A stretch of 64,000 bases of DNA from Prevotella sp. E13-27 (GTDB lineage: Bacteria > Bacteroidota > Bacteroidia > Bacteroidales > Bacteroidaceae), in the NCBI RefSeq assembly GCF_023217965.1, contig NZ_JALPSC010000001.1, positions 1,240,001 through 1,304,000 on the forward strand, in the 5' to 3' direction. Position 1 is the first letter of the stretch, and each line of letters begins with the position of its first letter. This document shows positions 31,409 to 38,901 of this stretch, piece after piece. Made by a program: the position numbers and the translations under genes. Below the pieces are notes generated by a model. It was given only the letters and a program-made list of their open reading frames with translations, was not told where the DNA came from and did no database searches.

Positions 31409-31545
31409 CAAAGGTACGAATAAGCGAGCGAAAATGCAAATAAATTTGCAATTTTCCGAGCGAAAGTACTTTCGAGCAAAGCTCAGAGGTACGAATAAGC
31501 GAGCGAAAATGCAAATTATTTTGTAATTTTCCGAAAATACAAATA
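31409..31545 (-). promoter_or_regulatory. Double promoter element upstream of efp
   Basis: On the minus strand, a distal TACCTCTG (31484-31491) and proximal TACCTTTG (31409-31416) lie 75 bp apart. Between them is a hairpin GAGC-TTT-GCTC framed by GTACCT and AAGTAC, then GGAAAATTGCAAATTTATTTG palindrome. A further A/T palindrome lies distal (to 31545). efp begins 52 bp downstream of the proximal -7. Confidence 0.65.
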
Positions 31546-31572
31546 AATTTTTGTTTTTGTGTTGAAAAGCAT

Positions 31573-31580
31573 TACTTTTG
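31573..31580 (+). promoter_or_regulatory. -7 element (TACTTTTG) of dgt
   Basis: Perfect TAnnTTTG match 8-11 bp before the paired ATG codons, so the message would have almost no leader. Confidence 0.55.
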
Positions 31581-31591
31581 CAGCTGTTATG

Positions 31592-32959
31592 ATGAACTGG
31601 AACCAACTGATATCTAATTGTCGTCTCGGTCAGGAGCATCGCCGTCTTGAGCGCCATGATGACCGCACGGAGTTTAAACGCGACTATGACCGCCTGATTT
31701 TCTCGGCCCCTTTCCGCCGTTTGCAGAACAAGACGCAGGTGTTCCCATTGCCGGGCAGCGTCTTCGTCCACAACCGCCTGACCCACTCGCTCGAGGTAGC
31801 TTCTGTGGGCATGTCCTTGGGCAATGATGTCTATCAGCACCTGCATGAGCGCTATGGCTCAGAGCTCAGTCCGCTGGTGGCAGAGATAGGTCAGATTGTG
31901 GCAACGGCTTGTCTGGCTCACGACATGGGCAACCCACCGTTCGGCCATTCAGGTGAAAAGGCCATTCAGACATTCTTCACCGAGGGCAAGGGCGCCTATC
32001 TGCAACAGAAGGTGTCGCCAATATTCTGGGATGACATTACCCATTTCGAGGGCAATGCCAATGCTTTCCGCCTGTTGACCCACCAGTTCTGTGGCCGTCG
32101 TCCTGGTGGCTTCGTCATGACCTACAGCACCCTGGCTTCAATAGTGAAGTATCCTTTCTCATCGTCTGTTGCCGGCAAGAAAGGCAAGTTCGGCTTCTTC
32201 GACAGTGAGGCACCTATCTATCAGCGCATTGCCGAAGAGTTGGGAATACTGAGAATAGAAGAAGACAATCCTCTTACCTCTCACCTCTCGCCCCTCACCT
32301 CTCACCTGCGTTTCGCCCGTCATCCGCTGGTATATCTCGTTGAGGCTGCCGACGACATCTGCTATGAGATAATGGACCTTGAGGATGCCCACAAGCTGAA
32401 GATCCTCTCTTATGAAGAGACATCTCAGCTGATGCTCAGCTTCTTCGACGAAGAGACTCAGAAGCATATCATGAAGCGTATCGTAGATGAGGAAATAACC
32501 GATAACAACGAACGGGTGCAGTATCTTCGCGCTTGTGTCATTGGCAGGTTAGAGAACGAGTGCGTGAACACCTTCATCGAAAACGAACAGCTCATTCTGG
32601 AAGGACGTTTCGAGGGCTCGCTCGTTGACCATATCTCTCCACTTCAGCGCGATGCCTACAAGCAGTGTACAAAGATTTCCAAGGCACGCATCTATCGCAG
32701 TCGTCCTGTGCTTGATGTGGAACTGTCCGGTTATCGCATCATGGCTACGCTGATGGAACTGATGATTGAAGCCATCGAGCATCCTGAGCGCTACTACTCA
32801 CAGCAGCTAATAGGCCGCGTCAGCAGCCAGTATGACATCAACAGCGATGACCTTGAGACACGTGTCATGGCGGTCATCGACTATATCAGTGGAATGACCG
32901 ATGTCTACGCCCTCGATGTATATCAGAAAATTTGTGGAATATCGCTGCCTATAGTCTGA
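31592..32959 (+). CDS. dgt: Deoxyguanosinetriphosphate triphosphohydrolase (dGTPase-like HD hydrolase)
   Basis: 455 residues from the second of two adjacent ATGs (31589 and 31592); the GTG further up lies in the promoter. The HD-domain metal residues are visible in HNRLTHSLEVASVG, CLAHDMGNPPFGHSGE and the later Asp in YLVEAADDICYEIMDLED. HFEGNANAFRLL is also typical. The enzyme hydrolyses dNTPs to nucleoside and triphosphate. NPLTSHLSPLTSHL (32269-32307) is an in-frame heptamer-repeat insertion between LGILRIE and RFARHPL, outside the core motifs. Confidence 0.93.
   Translation: MNWNQLISNCRLGQEHRRLERHDDRTEFKRDYDRLIFSAPFRRLQNKTQVFPLPGSVFVHNRLTHSLEVASVGMSLGNDVYQHLHERYGSELSPLVAEIGQIVATACLAHDMGNPPFGHSGEKAIQTFFTEGKGAYLQQKVSPIFWDDITHFEGNANAFRLLTHQFCGRRPGGFVMTYSTLASIVKYPFSSSVAGKKGKFGFFDSEAPIYQRIAEELGILRIEEDNPLTSHLSPLTSHLRFARHPLVYLVEAADDICYEIMDLEDAHKLKILSYEETSQLMLSFFDEETQKHIMKRIVDEEITDNNERVQYLRACVIGRLENECVNTFIENEQLILEGRFEGSLVDHISPLQRDAYKQCTKISKARIYRSRPVLDVELSGYRIMATLMELMIEAIEHPERYYSQQLIGRVSSQYDINSDDLETRVMAVIDYISGMTDVYALDVYQKICGISLPIV
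32269..32307. repeat. Heptamer repeat inside dgt (ACCTCTC type)
   Basis: ACCTCTC ACCTCTC GCCCCTC ACCTCTC ACC, read as LTSHLSPLTSHL. Confidence 0.85.
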
Positions 32960-32977
32960 CTTCTTGATGTCAACTTG

Positions 32978-35020
32978 TTACAGCGGCAGGGTCAGCACGA
33001 AGCGTGCGCCAGGATTGTAGCTTGTGTCAAGCGTCACGTCGCCACCCAGACGTCGTGCCAGCGAACGGGCTACGGTGAGACCTATGCCCATTCCGTCGGC
33101 ATATTCATCCAACTGTACAAACTCCTCGAAGATGTGCTCCGCCTCCTCTGCGGGAATAGTCTTTCCATTATCCTCAACAGTGAATGTTACGTTGCGCCCG
33201 TCGCTATCTACCAGCAGTCGGGCCATGGCGTTGGGCAGCATCATTTTTGTGTGGTTGTCCATCGTAAACTTGCGGGCATTATGGAGCATCAGTACAAGAA
33301 TGCGAATCACGGCACTCTCTTGCGTGAGCAGCATGGTCTGCTCGGCAGCGTTGGAGATGCTCATATCGAAGTTCAGTCCCTCCTGTTCCTCTATGCACGA
33401 CTGTGATACAGCCTGTGCTGCCAGCTGTGCCACATATACAGTGTCTGTGCGGTCTATGACGCTGCGGCTGTTGATTTCCGAGAGTTCCAGCATCTTGTTC
33501 ACAAGCTCGGTGATGCGGTTCGTGTTGGTGACTATGCGTTTCGATATGTCCTTCTTCGTGTCTTCGTCAAGCGTCATCCCTGGTGTGGTGACCACTTGTA
33601 CAAAGCCCGACAGCACATTGAGCGGTGTGCGTATCTCGTGGCTCACCTGCTGAATGAAGTCGGTCTTCATCTTCGACGACTCTTCCGCCCTTGCGTTGGC
33701 AATGGTCAGCTCGGCGTTCGATTGCTCCAGCTGATCTAAGCTGTCAAGTAACAGCCGGTGCTCTTTCTTCAGGCGCTGTGCACTGTGATAATAGACAACG
33801 AAGAGCAGTATGAGCATGACGATGATAATCACACCAATCTCGATGATGAAGCGTGACTGCTGCAGCTTGCTCTGCATCTTCAGCTCGTCAACATGGAGCA
33901 GCGTGTTCATCTCGCTCAGCTGCACCTGCATGTCGTGACCATAAATGGAGTCGTTGTCAGCGAGAATCTGTTTGTAGAGGCTGGCAGCCTCGTCGGCACG
34001 CCCAAGGTGAACCAGTGCCTCGGCGCGTAGCATGTCGCCTTGATGGTCAACAAAATCCTCCAGTTTGACAATGCTGTCTGTCCAAGCCAGCGCCTCGGCA
34101 TAATGACTCTGCCGCAGACTGTTGGAAGCCTTGAACAGGTAGATATAGTATAGTCCCAGATCGTTGGGCGAGAGCCTGATGTGCATCTCTGCGCTGTCAA
34201 GTGCCTCCCTGGCCTGCTCGTCGCGGTTGAGTCCGAGGAGTGCCGATGTGCGGGCGATATATGCCGAGCAAAGCGGGCCGTCAACCATTGCTGCTCCACG
34301 CTGCTGCTTTACTTCGTTAAGATAGGCCAGCCAGCGATTGCTTACCTCCAGGGCCTCATTGTATTTTTTGAGCTTGTCATACGACTTGCACAGGAAGTCA
34401 TAGAAACCGCTTGTCATGCCGCGTCTCTCACCTTCGTTCTCCATCAGTGATATGCCGCGAAGGAAGGCATCGGAAGCCTCTTCATACTGCTTCATGTCAT
34501 AGTAGGACAAGCCCATCTGCTTGTAGGCCATGGCGCGGCCTATGTTGTTGTCGCGCTTCGTGGCATCATCGAACATCTTGTGCGACTCTTGTAGTCCCAT
34601 CTTCACCTTGCCTCTGTCGTGGAGGGCTGAACATTTGCGCTGCCATGTCTGGTAGAAGCGGTCCCACATCTCGTGTTTCTTAAACCACTCCATCTGTATT
34701 ACGGCCTCCTGCTCCAGCTGCTCAAAGCGGGCTGAGTTGTTCAGTATGGCCACACGCGTCCAGCGCATAGAAGCCTCTTTGTTCAAGCTGTCTGTCTGCT
34801 GGTAGATGCTGATGAGACTGTCCAGAAAACTGAGCGAGCTGTCTATCTGTCCTCGCTTGTAGTACTCATTATATATAATAAAGCCGGTTCTAGCCTTCTC
34901 CATATCTGTCTGCTTGCTGAACCTCATAAGCAGCGAGTCCATGTCAACGGCATGAGCTGAAACAGCACACACAGACAAGAACACGATGAAGAATAGCGAC
35001 TTTTTCAGAAGCGTAATCAT
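32978..35020 (-). CDS. TPR-containing sensor histidine kinase (HisKA type)
   Basis: 680 residues. Signal peptide about 1-23 (ending SAHAVDMD), a TPR-like helical sensor region (about 30-385), one membrane helix (about 393-415), a coiled coil, then HisKA with the phosphoacceptor His in IQQVSHEIRTPLNVLSGF and an HATPase_c domain ending MGIGLTVARSLARRLGGD. No receiver or DNA-binding domain follows. Its partner regulator is not in the window. Convergent with dgt. The promoter (TTTG, 19 bp, TAACTTTG) lies about 56 bp upstream of the start. Confidence 0.9.
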   Translation of the reverse strand: MITLLKKSLFFIVFLSVCAVSAHAVDMDSLLMRFSKQTDMEKARTGFIIYNEYYKRGQIDSSLSFLDSLISIYQQTDSLNKEASMRWTRVAILNNSARFEQLEQEAVIQMEWFKKHEMWDRFYQTWQRKCSALHDRGKVKMGLQESHKMFDDATKRDNNIGRAMAYKQMGLSYYDMKQYEEASDAFLRGISLMENEGERRGMTSGFYDFLCKSYDKLKKYNEALEVSNRWLAYLNEVKQQRGAAMVDGPLCSAYIARTSALLGLNRDEQAREALDSAEMHIRLSPNDLGLYYIYLFKASNSLRQSHYAEALAWTDSIVKLEDFVDHQGDMLRAEALVHLGRADEAASLYKQILADNDSIYGHDMQVQLSEMNTLLHVDELKMQSKLQQSRFIIEIGVIIIVMLILLFVVYYHSAQRLKKEHRLLLDSLDQLEQSNAELTIANARAEESSKMKTDFIQQVSHEIRTPLNVLSGFVQVVTTPGMTLDEDTKKDISKRIVTNTNRITELVNKMLELSEINSRSVIDRTDTVYVAQLAAQAVSQSCIEEQEGLNFDMSISNAAEQTMLLTQESAVIRILVLMLHNARKFTMDNHTKMMLPNAMARLLVDSDGRNVTFTVEDNGKTIPAEEAEHIFEEFVQLDEYADGMGIGLTVARSLARRLGGDVTLDTSYNPGARFVLTLPL

Positions 35021-35075
35021 TTTTATGGTAGTTATTGGAATAATGTATTAAAAAGTTAAGGTATATTCTACTTTG

Positions 35076-35103
35076 CAAAGTTAGTGTTAATATTACAATA
35101 AAC
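35076..35103 (-). promoter_or_regulatory. Promoter of the TPR histidine kinase
   Basis: Minus strand: TTTG (35103-35100), a 19-bp spacer and TAACTTTG (35083-35076), a complete Bacteroidota -33/-7 pair. Confidence 0.65.
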
Positions 35104-35178
35104 AAACAACTTCATTAAAAAAATGAAATTATTTTTTAATTCGCTGTTCATTCTTTTCGTTATTTTGTAGGATTTCAC

Positions 35179-35186
35179 TACATTTG
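35179..35186 (+). promoter_or_regulatory. -7 element (TACATTTG) of rnhB
   Basis: TAnnTTTG match 27 bp upstream of the rnhB start. Confidence 0.55.
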
Positions 35187-35212
35187 CAAACAAAGCGAAT
35201 GATTATAACCTC

Positions 35213-35866
35213 ATGTTAAAAAACTGTTACTATAAAAACATGATTGAGGCGGGGTGCGACGAAGCCGGTCGCGGCTGTCTGGCAGGTGCTGTCTATGCGG
35301 CTGCCGTCATACTCCCACCGGACTATCACAACGAGATGCTCAACGACTCCAAACAGCTCACCGAGCGCCGCCGTTACTTGCTGCGCACGGAGATAGAGCG
35401 CGATGCTGTGGCGTGGGCCGTGGGCATAGTCAGTCCTAAGGAGATAGACAAGATAAACATCCTCAATGCTTCGATACTGGCCATGCACCGCGCCTTGGAC
35501 CAGCTTTCGGTGCGTCCTGAAGCCATTATTGTTGATGGCAACCGCTTTAAGCCCTATCGTCCTGTGGTCAGCGGCATTGCCGCCGACACTCTCCAGCGAT
35601 CCGCCACCGCCCTTCCCCATACCACCATTGTGAAGGGCGATGCCAAATATCTCAGTATTGCTGCCGCCTCCATTTTAGCCAAGACCTACCGCGACGACTA
35701 TATGAACCAGTTGGCAGAGGAATATCCGCAGTACGACTGGCTGTCGAACAAGGGCTATCCCACGAAGAAGCACCGCGAGGCCATCCGTCTCTATGGCACC
35801 ACGCCCTACCATCGCCGCACGTTCAACCTGCTGGGCGACGGACAACTGGAACTGGAATTCAAATAA
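35213..35866 (+). CDS. rnhB: Ribonuclease HII
   Basis: 217 residues. [20 protein letters not shown] has the Asp-Glu pair of the active site, VDGNRF the third acidic strand, and [21 protein letters not shown] the conserved C-terminal core. It removes ribonucleotides and RNA primers from DNA. A start at the internal Met10 is possible, but homologues carry a short N-terminal extension before [11 protein letters not shown], so the upstream ATG is kept. It lies 29 bp ahead of kbl on the same strand. Confidence 0.95.
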   Translation: MLKNCYYKNMIEAGCDEAGRGCLAGAVYAAAVILPPDYHNEMLNDSKQLTERRRYLLRTEIERDAVAWAVGIVSPKEIDKINILNASILAMHRALDQLSVRPEAIIVDGNRFKPYRPVVSGIAADTLQRSATALPHTTIVKGDAKYLSIAAASILAKTYRDDYMNQLAEEYPQYDWLSNKGYPTKKHREAIRLYGTTPYHRRTFNLLGDGQLELEFK

Positions 35867-35894
35867 CACGAAACCCTTATAAAACCCTAAAACT

Positions 35895-37100
35895 ATGTAC
35901 GGAAAAATGAAAGAACATCTCAGCAAGACGCTCGCTGAGATTCGCGAGGCAGGACTCTACAAGCAAGAGCGTCTTATAGAGAGTCCACAGCGCGCTGCCA
36001 TCGAGGTGGGCGGAAAAGAAGTGCTTAACTTCTGCGCCAACAACTACTTAGGACTTAGTGACCATCCGCGCCTTATCGAGGCCTCGAAGAAGATGATGGA
36101 CCGCCGAGGCTTCGGCATGTCGAGCGTGCGCTTCATCTGTGGCACGCAGGACATACACAAGGAGCTGGAACAGGCCATCTCTAACTATTTCAAGACCGAG
36201 GACACAATTCTCTATGCCGCTTGCTTCGATGCCAACGGCGGCGTGTTCGAACCGCTGTTCACCGAGGAGGATGCCATCATCAGCGATGCGCTGAACCACG
36301 CCTCCATCATTGACGGTGTACGCCTGTGCAAGGCAAAGCGCTACCGTTATGCCAATGCTAACATGGAGGAGCTGGAGCACTGTCTGCAGGAGGCTCAGGC
36401 ACAGCGCTTCCGCATTATCGTTACCGACGGTGTGTTCTCTATGGACGGAAACGTGGCTCCAGTGGATAAGATTTGTGACTTGGCAGAGAAATATGACGCA
36501 CTGGTGATGGTTGACGAGAGCCATTCGGCTGGTGTCGTTGGACAGACAGGCCATGGCGTCAGCGAGTTCTTTGGCACTTACGGACGTGTTGACATCTACA
36601 CGGGTACCCTTGGAAAATCATTTGGCGGTGCCCTCGGCGGCTTCACTACCGGCCGCAAGGAGATAATCGAACTGCTACGTCAGCGCTCACGTCCTTATCT
36701 GTTCTCTAACTCACTCGCGCCAGCCATCATCGGTGCCTCGCTCGAGGTGTTCAAGATGCTTGGCGAGAGCAATGAGATTCACGACCGTCTGGTAGAGAAC
36801 GTGGAGTATTTCCGCGAGAAGATGATGGCTGCCGGCTTCGATATCAAGCCCACGCAGAGTGCTATCTGCGCCGTGATGCTCTATGATGCGAAGCTCTCGC
36901 AGGTCTATGCCGCGAAGATGCAGGACGAGGGCATCTATGTCACAGGCTTCTACTACCCCGTGGTACCGAAGGGACAGGCACGCATACGTGTACAGATCTC
37001 AGCAGGTCACAACCGCGAACAGCTCGACCGCTGCATAGCAGCATTCATAAAGGTCGGACGTGAGTTGGGAGTGCTCTCACCTCTTACCTCTCACCTCTAA
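35895..37100 (+). CDS. kbl: Glycine C-acetyltransferase (2-amino-3-ketobutyrate CoA ligase)
   Basis: 401 residues. PLP enzyme of the alpha-oxoamine synthase family: YNYL-type motif NNYLGLSDHP, FDANGGVFEPLF, DESHSAGVVG and the PLP-binding Lys in GTLGKSFGGALGGF. It acts in threonine breakdown, cleaving 2-amino-3-ketobutyrate to glycine and acetyl-CoA. The last seven residues (SPLTSHL) come from a heptamer repeat, so the native end was probably near GRELGVL. The end overlaps the convergent M20 deacetylase gene by 24 bp. Confidence 0.93.
   Translation: MYGKMKEHLSKTLAEIREAGLYKQERLIESPQRAAIEVGGKEVLNFCANNYLGLSDHPRLIEASKKMMDRRGFGMSSVRFICGTQDIHKELEQAISNYFKTEDTILYAACFDANGGVFEPLFTEEDAIISDALNHASIIDGVRLCKAKRYRYANANMEELEHCLQEAQAQRFRIIVTDGVFSMDGNVAPVDKICDLAEKYDALVMVDESHSAGVVGQTGHGVSEFFGTYGRVDIYTGTLGKSFGGALGGFTTGRKEIIELLRQRSRPYLFSNSLAPAIIGASLEVFKMLGESNEIHDRLVENVEYFREKMMAAGFDIKPTQSAICAVMLYDAKLSQVYAAKMQDEGIYVTGFYYPVVPKGQARIRVQISAGHNREQLDRCIAAFIKVGRELGVLSPLTSHL
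37074..37100. repeat. Heptamer repeat at the kbl / M20 gene junction
   Basis: CTCTCAC CTCTTAC CTCTCAC CTCTAA supplies the stop codon and final residues of kbl and the final residues (VRGKR) of the convergent gene. Confidence 0.85.
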
Positions 37101-38150
37101 AATCTCTAAGTATTTCTCTATGGCGGCCGCTATCTCGCTGCGACAGATATATTCGTCGGCAGAGTGAGAGCGGCTGCTTTCGCCTGGTCCCAGCTTGAAC
37201 GATGGGAACGACATCAGTGCCTGGTCCGACAGGGTAGGCGAGCCAAAAGGCTTGAGACCCATAGCTACACATCTCTTTATTAATGGGTGGTCAAGACTTA
37301 TGGCCGAAGAGTGCAGACGGAAGGAGCGTGCCTTCAGCTCACAGTGTTTCATGTTCTTGCACAGGAACTCATAGACATCCTCGTTACGATGGTTCTCGTT
37401 GGTGCGCACGTCGAGTATGAAATGCAGCGTGTCGGGCACCACGTTGTGCTGAGTGCCGGCTTCTATCACCGTGACGGTCATCTTCGTAGGACCAAGCAGC
37501 GGACTGACTTTATCGAAACGGTAGTCTCGCAACCACACGAGGTCGTCGAGAGCCTCGTAGATGGCGTTCACACCTTCGTTGCGTGCCGCATGGCCGCTTA
37601 CCCCGTGAGCATAGCCGTCTATTACCATTAGTCCCTTCTCTGCCACGGCTGGCTGCATGCCGGTAGGTTCTCCCACTATGGCCACGTCAATTCGTGGCAG
37701 TAGTGGCAGCACCATCTCTATGCCGCTCTTTCCTGACACCTCTTCCTCACAAGAAGCCAGAAACACCAGGTTATAGTCTCTAGTCTGTAGTCTATAGTCC
37801 TCTGCCTGTAGTCTAAAAACTGTAAGCAGCGACACCAGTCCTCCACCGCAGTCGTTGGCGCCCAGTCCGTAGAGTCGGTCGCCCTCCCACTGTGGTGTGA
37901 ATGGGTCTTTAGTCCACGTTGCCACAGGCTTCACCGTGTCTATGTGGGCGTTGAGAAGAATGGTCTGTCGCAACTCGTCAAAGTAGGGCGACAGCGCCCA
38001 TATGTTGTTGCCTTTGCGCTGAGGCTGTAGCCCCCACTGCTCCATCTGTGTGAACAGCAGGTCTGCCGCAGCCGTCTCTTCACGGCTTATGCTTGGTGTT
38101 GCAATGAGCCGCTCCAGTAGCTCGCATGCCTGTTTCGTGAGTTCGTCCAT
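37077..38150 (-). CDS. M20-family deacetylase/peptidase (ArgE/DapE-like)
   Basis: 357 residues from MDELTKQACELLERLIATPS. Zinc ligands and catalytic residues are in NAHIDTVKPV, YGLGANDCGGG, LASCEEEVSGKSG and GEPTGMQPA, with the last His in SSRSHSADEYIC. This is the co-catalytic metallopeptidase family that includes acetylornithine/acetylcitrulline deacetylase; in Bacteroidota the arginine-pathway enzyme uses unusual acyl groups, so argE is plausible but not proven. FRLQAEDYRLQTRDYNLVF contains an in-frame AGTCTNT heptamer insertion (37775-37816). Confidence 0.85.
   Translation of the reverse strand: MDELTKQACELLERLIATPSISREETAAADLLFTQMEQWGLQPQRKGNNIWALSPYFDELRQTILLNAHIDTVKPVATWTKDPFTPQWEGDRLYGLGANDCGGGLVSLLTVFRLQAEDYRLQTRDYNLVFLASCEEEVSGKSGIEMVLPLLPRIDVAIVGEPTGMQPAVAEKGLMVIDGYAHGVSGHAARNEGVNAIYEALDDLVWLRDYRFDKVSPLLGPTKMTVTVIEAGTQHNVVPDTLHFILDVRTNENHRNEDVYEFLCKNMKHCELKARSFRLHSSAISLDHPLIKRCVAMGLKPFGSPTLSDQALMSFPSFKLGPGESSRSHSADEYICRSEIAAAIEKYLEILEVRGKR
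37775..37816. repeat. Heptamer repeat inside the M20 gene (AGTCTNT type)
   Basis: AGTCTCT AGTCTGT AGTCTAT AGTCCTC TGCCTGT AGTCTAA; read as RLQAEDYRLQTRDY on the minus strand. Confidence 0.85.
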
Positions 38151-38182
38151 AGTCAAGAACTGATTTTGCAAATATTTGCGTG

Positions 38183-38190
38183 CAAAAGTA
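38183..38190 (-). promoter_or_regulatory. -7 element (TACTTTTG) of the M20 gene
   Basis: TAnnTTTG on the minus strand, 33 bp upstream of the start; followed by the GCAAATATTTGC palindrome (38168-38179) in the leader. Confidence 0.55.
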
Positions 38191-38306
38191 ATAATTATTC
38201 TATGAATAGCTACACCGTTTGGCAAAAATCAGGCGAAAAGAACATAGAACCACAGCAATTTCTATTTTTTTTCGCAAAAATGAAGATGTAATACAAAAAC
38301 AATTCT

Positions 38307-38314
38307 TATCTTTG
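38307..38314 (+). promoter_or_regulatory. -7 element (TATCTTTG) of the small lipoprotein gene
   Basis: TAnnTTTG match 28 bp upstream of the ATG at 38342. Confidence 0.6.
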
Positions 38315-38341
38315 TCCAAATTTTATTCACAAACCAAAACT

Positions 38342-38824
38342 ATGAGTATGAAAAAACTACAATTCTTTAGCCTTCTGTTAGGCTTAGTGTTCGGTTCGCT
38401 GGCTTTCGTTGCCTGCGGCGATGATGATGACGACAACAACACCACTCCCAAAGCTACCACTGCTACACTGGCAGACACAAAATGGTATGAGGAACAGACT
38501 ATGGATGGTAAGTTCCTAAACTATGTTACCTACATCTTTGACAATGCAGGCCATGTCAGTTTTGGCAATTTGGACAATAATGGTGCCGATAAGAAGTGGC
38601 ACAAGTGGACTCGCCATACCTATGATTATACTGTCAGTGGCGAGAAGTTCTCTTGGACTAACGAAGGTGGTACCTCCACAGGAACGTACTCTATTAACGG
38701 CGATATCCTTACTATTAAGATGGAGAGTAACTCGCGTGACATTGTCGTGAAGCGTATGACTGGCGATGTGTTGAACTGGTATAACAACGCTATCGAGGGC
38801 TTCGAAGGATATTACAAAAAATAA
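38342..38824 (+). CDS. Small lipocalin-like lipoprotein
   Basis: 160 residues from MSMKKLQFFSLLLG; the 41 upstream codons precede the promoter. The lipobox AFVAC puts the lipid-anchored Cys near 25, followed by GDDDDDNN, an acidic run typical of surface-exposed lipoproteins in Bacteroidota. The mature part has repeated short beta strands (TLADTKWYEEQTMDG, TGTYSINGDILTIKM) resembling lipocalin-like domains of gut Bacteroidota. No function can be assigned. It is monocistronic, ending at a strong terminator. Confidence 0.75.
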   Translation: MSMKKLQFFSLLLGLVFGSLAFVACGDDDDDNNTTPKATTATLADTKWYEEQTMDGKFLNYVTYIFDNAGHVSFGNLDNNGADKKWHKWTRHTYDYTVSGEKFSWTNEGGTSTGTYSINGDILTIKMESNSRDIVVKRMTGDVLNWYNNAIEGFEGYYKK

Positions 38825-38867
38825 ACATAAAAACACGTCAGTAATCCTGTCTGACGCATAATACAAA

Positions 38868-38895
38868 CAGCCGGAGGTTTTCTCGCCTCCGGCTG
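38868..38895. terminator. Bidirectional intrinsic terminator
   Basis: CAGCCGGAGG-TTTTCTCG-CCTCCGGCTG between the lipoprotein gene and the convergent GH95 gene; 10-bp GC-rich stem. Flanking T tracts are weak. Confidence 0.75.
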
Positions 38896-38901
38896 TTGCT
38901 G

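Noticed and set aside
30790..31846. Long N-terminal extension of efp (to 351 codons)
   Set aside because: The extra part crosses the double promoter element and the dgt start; EF-P is complete from 31357.
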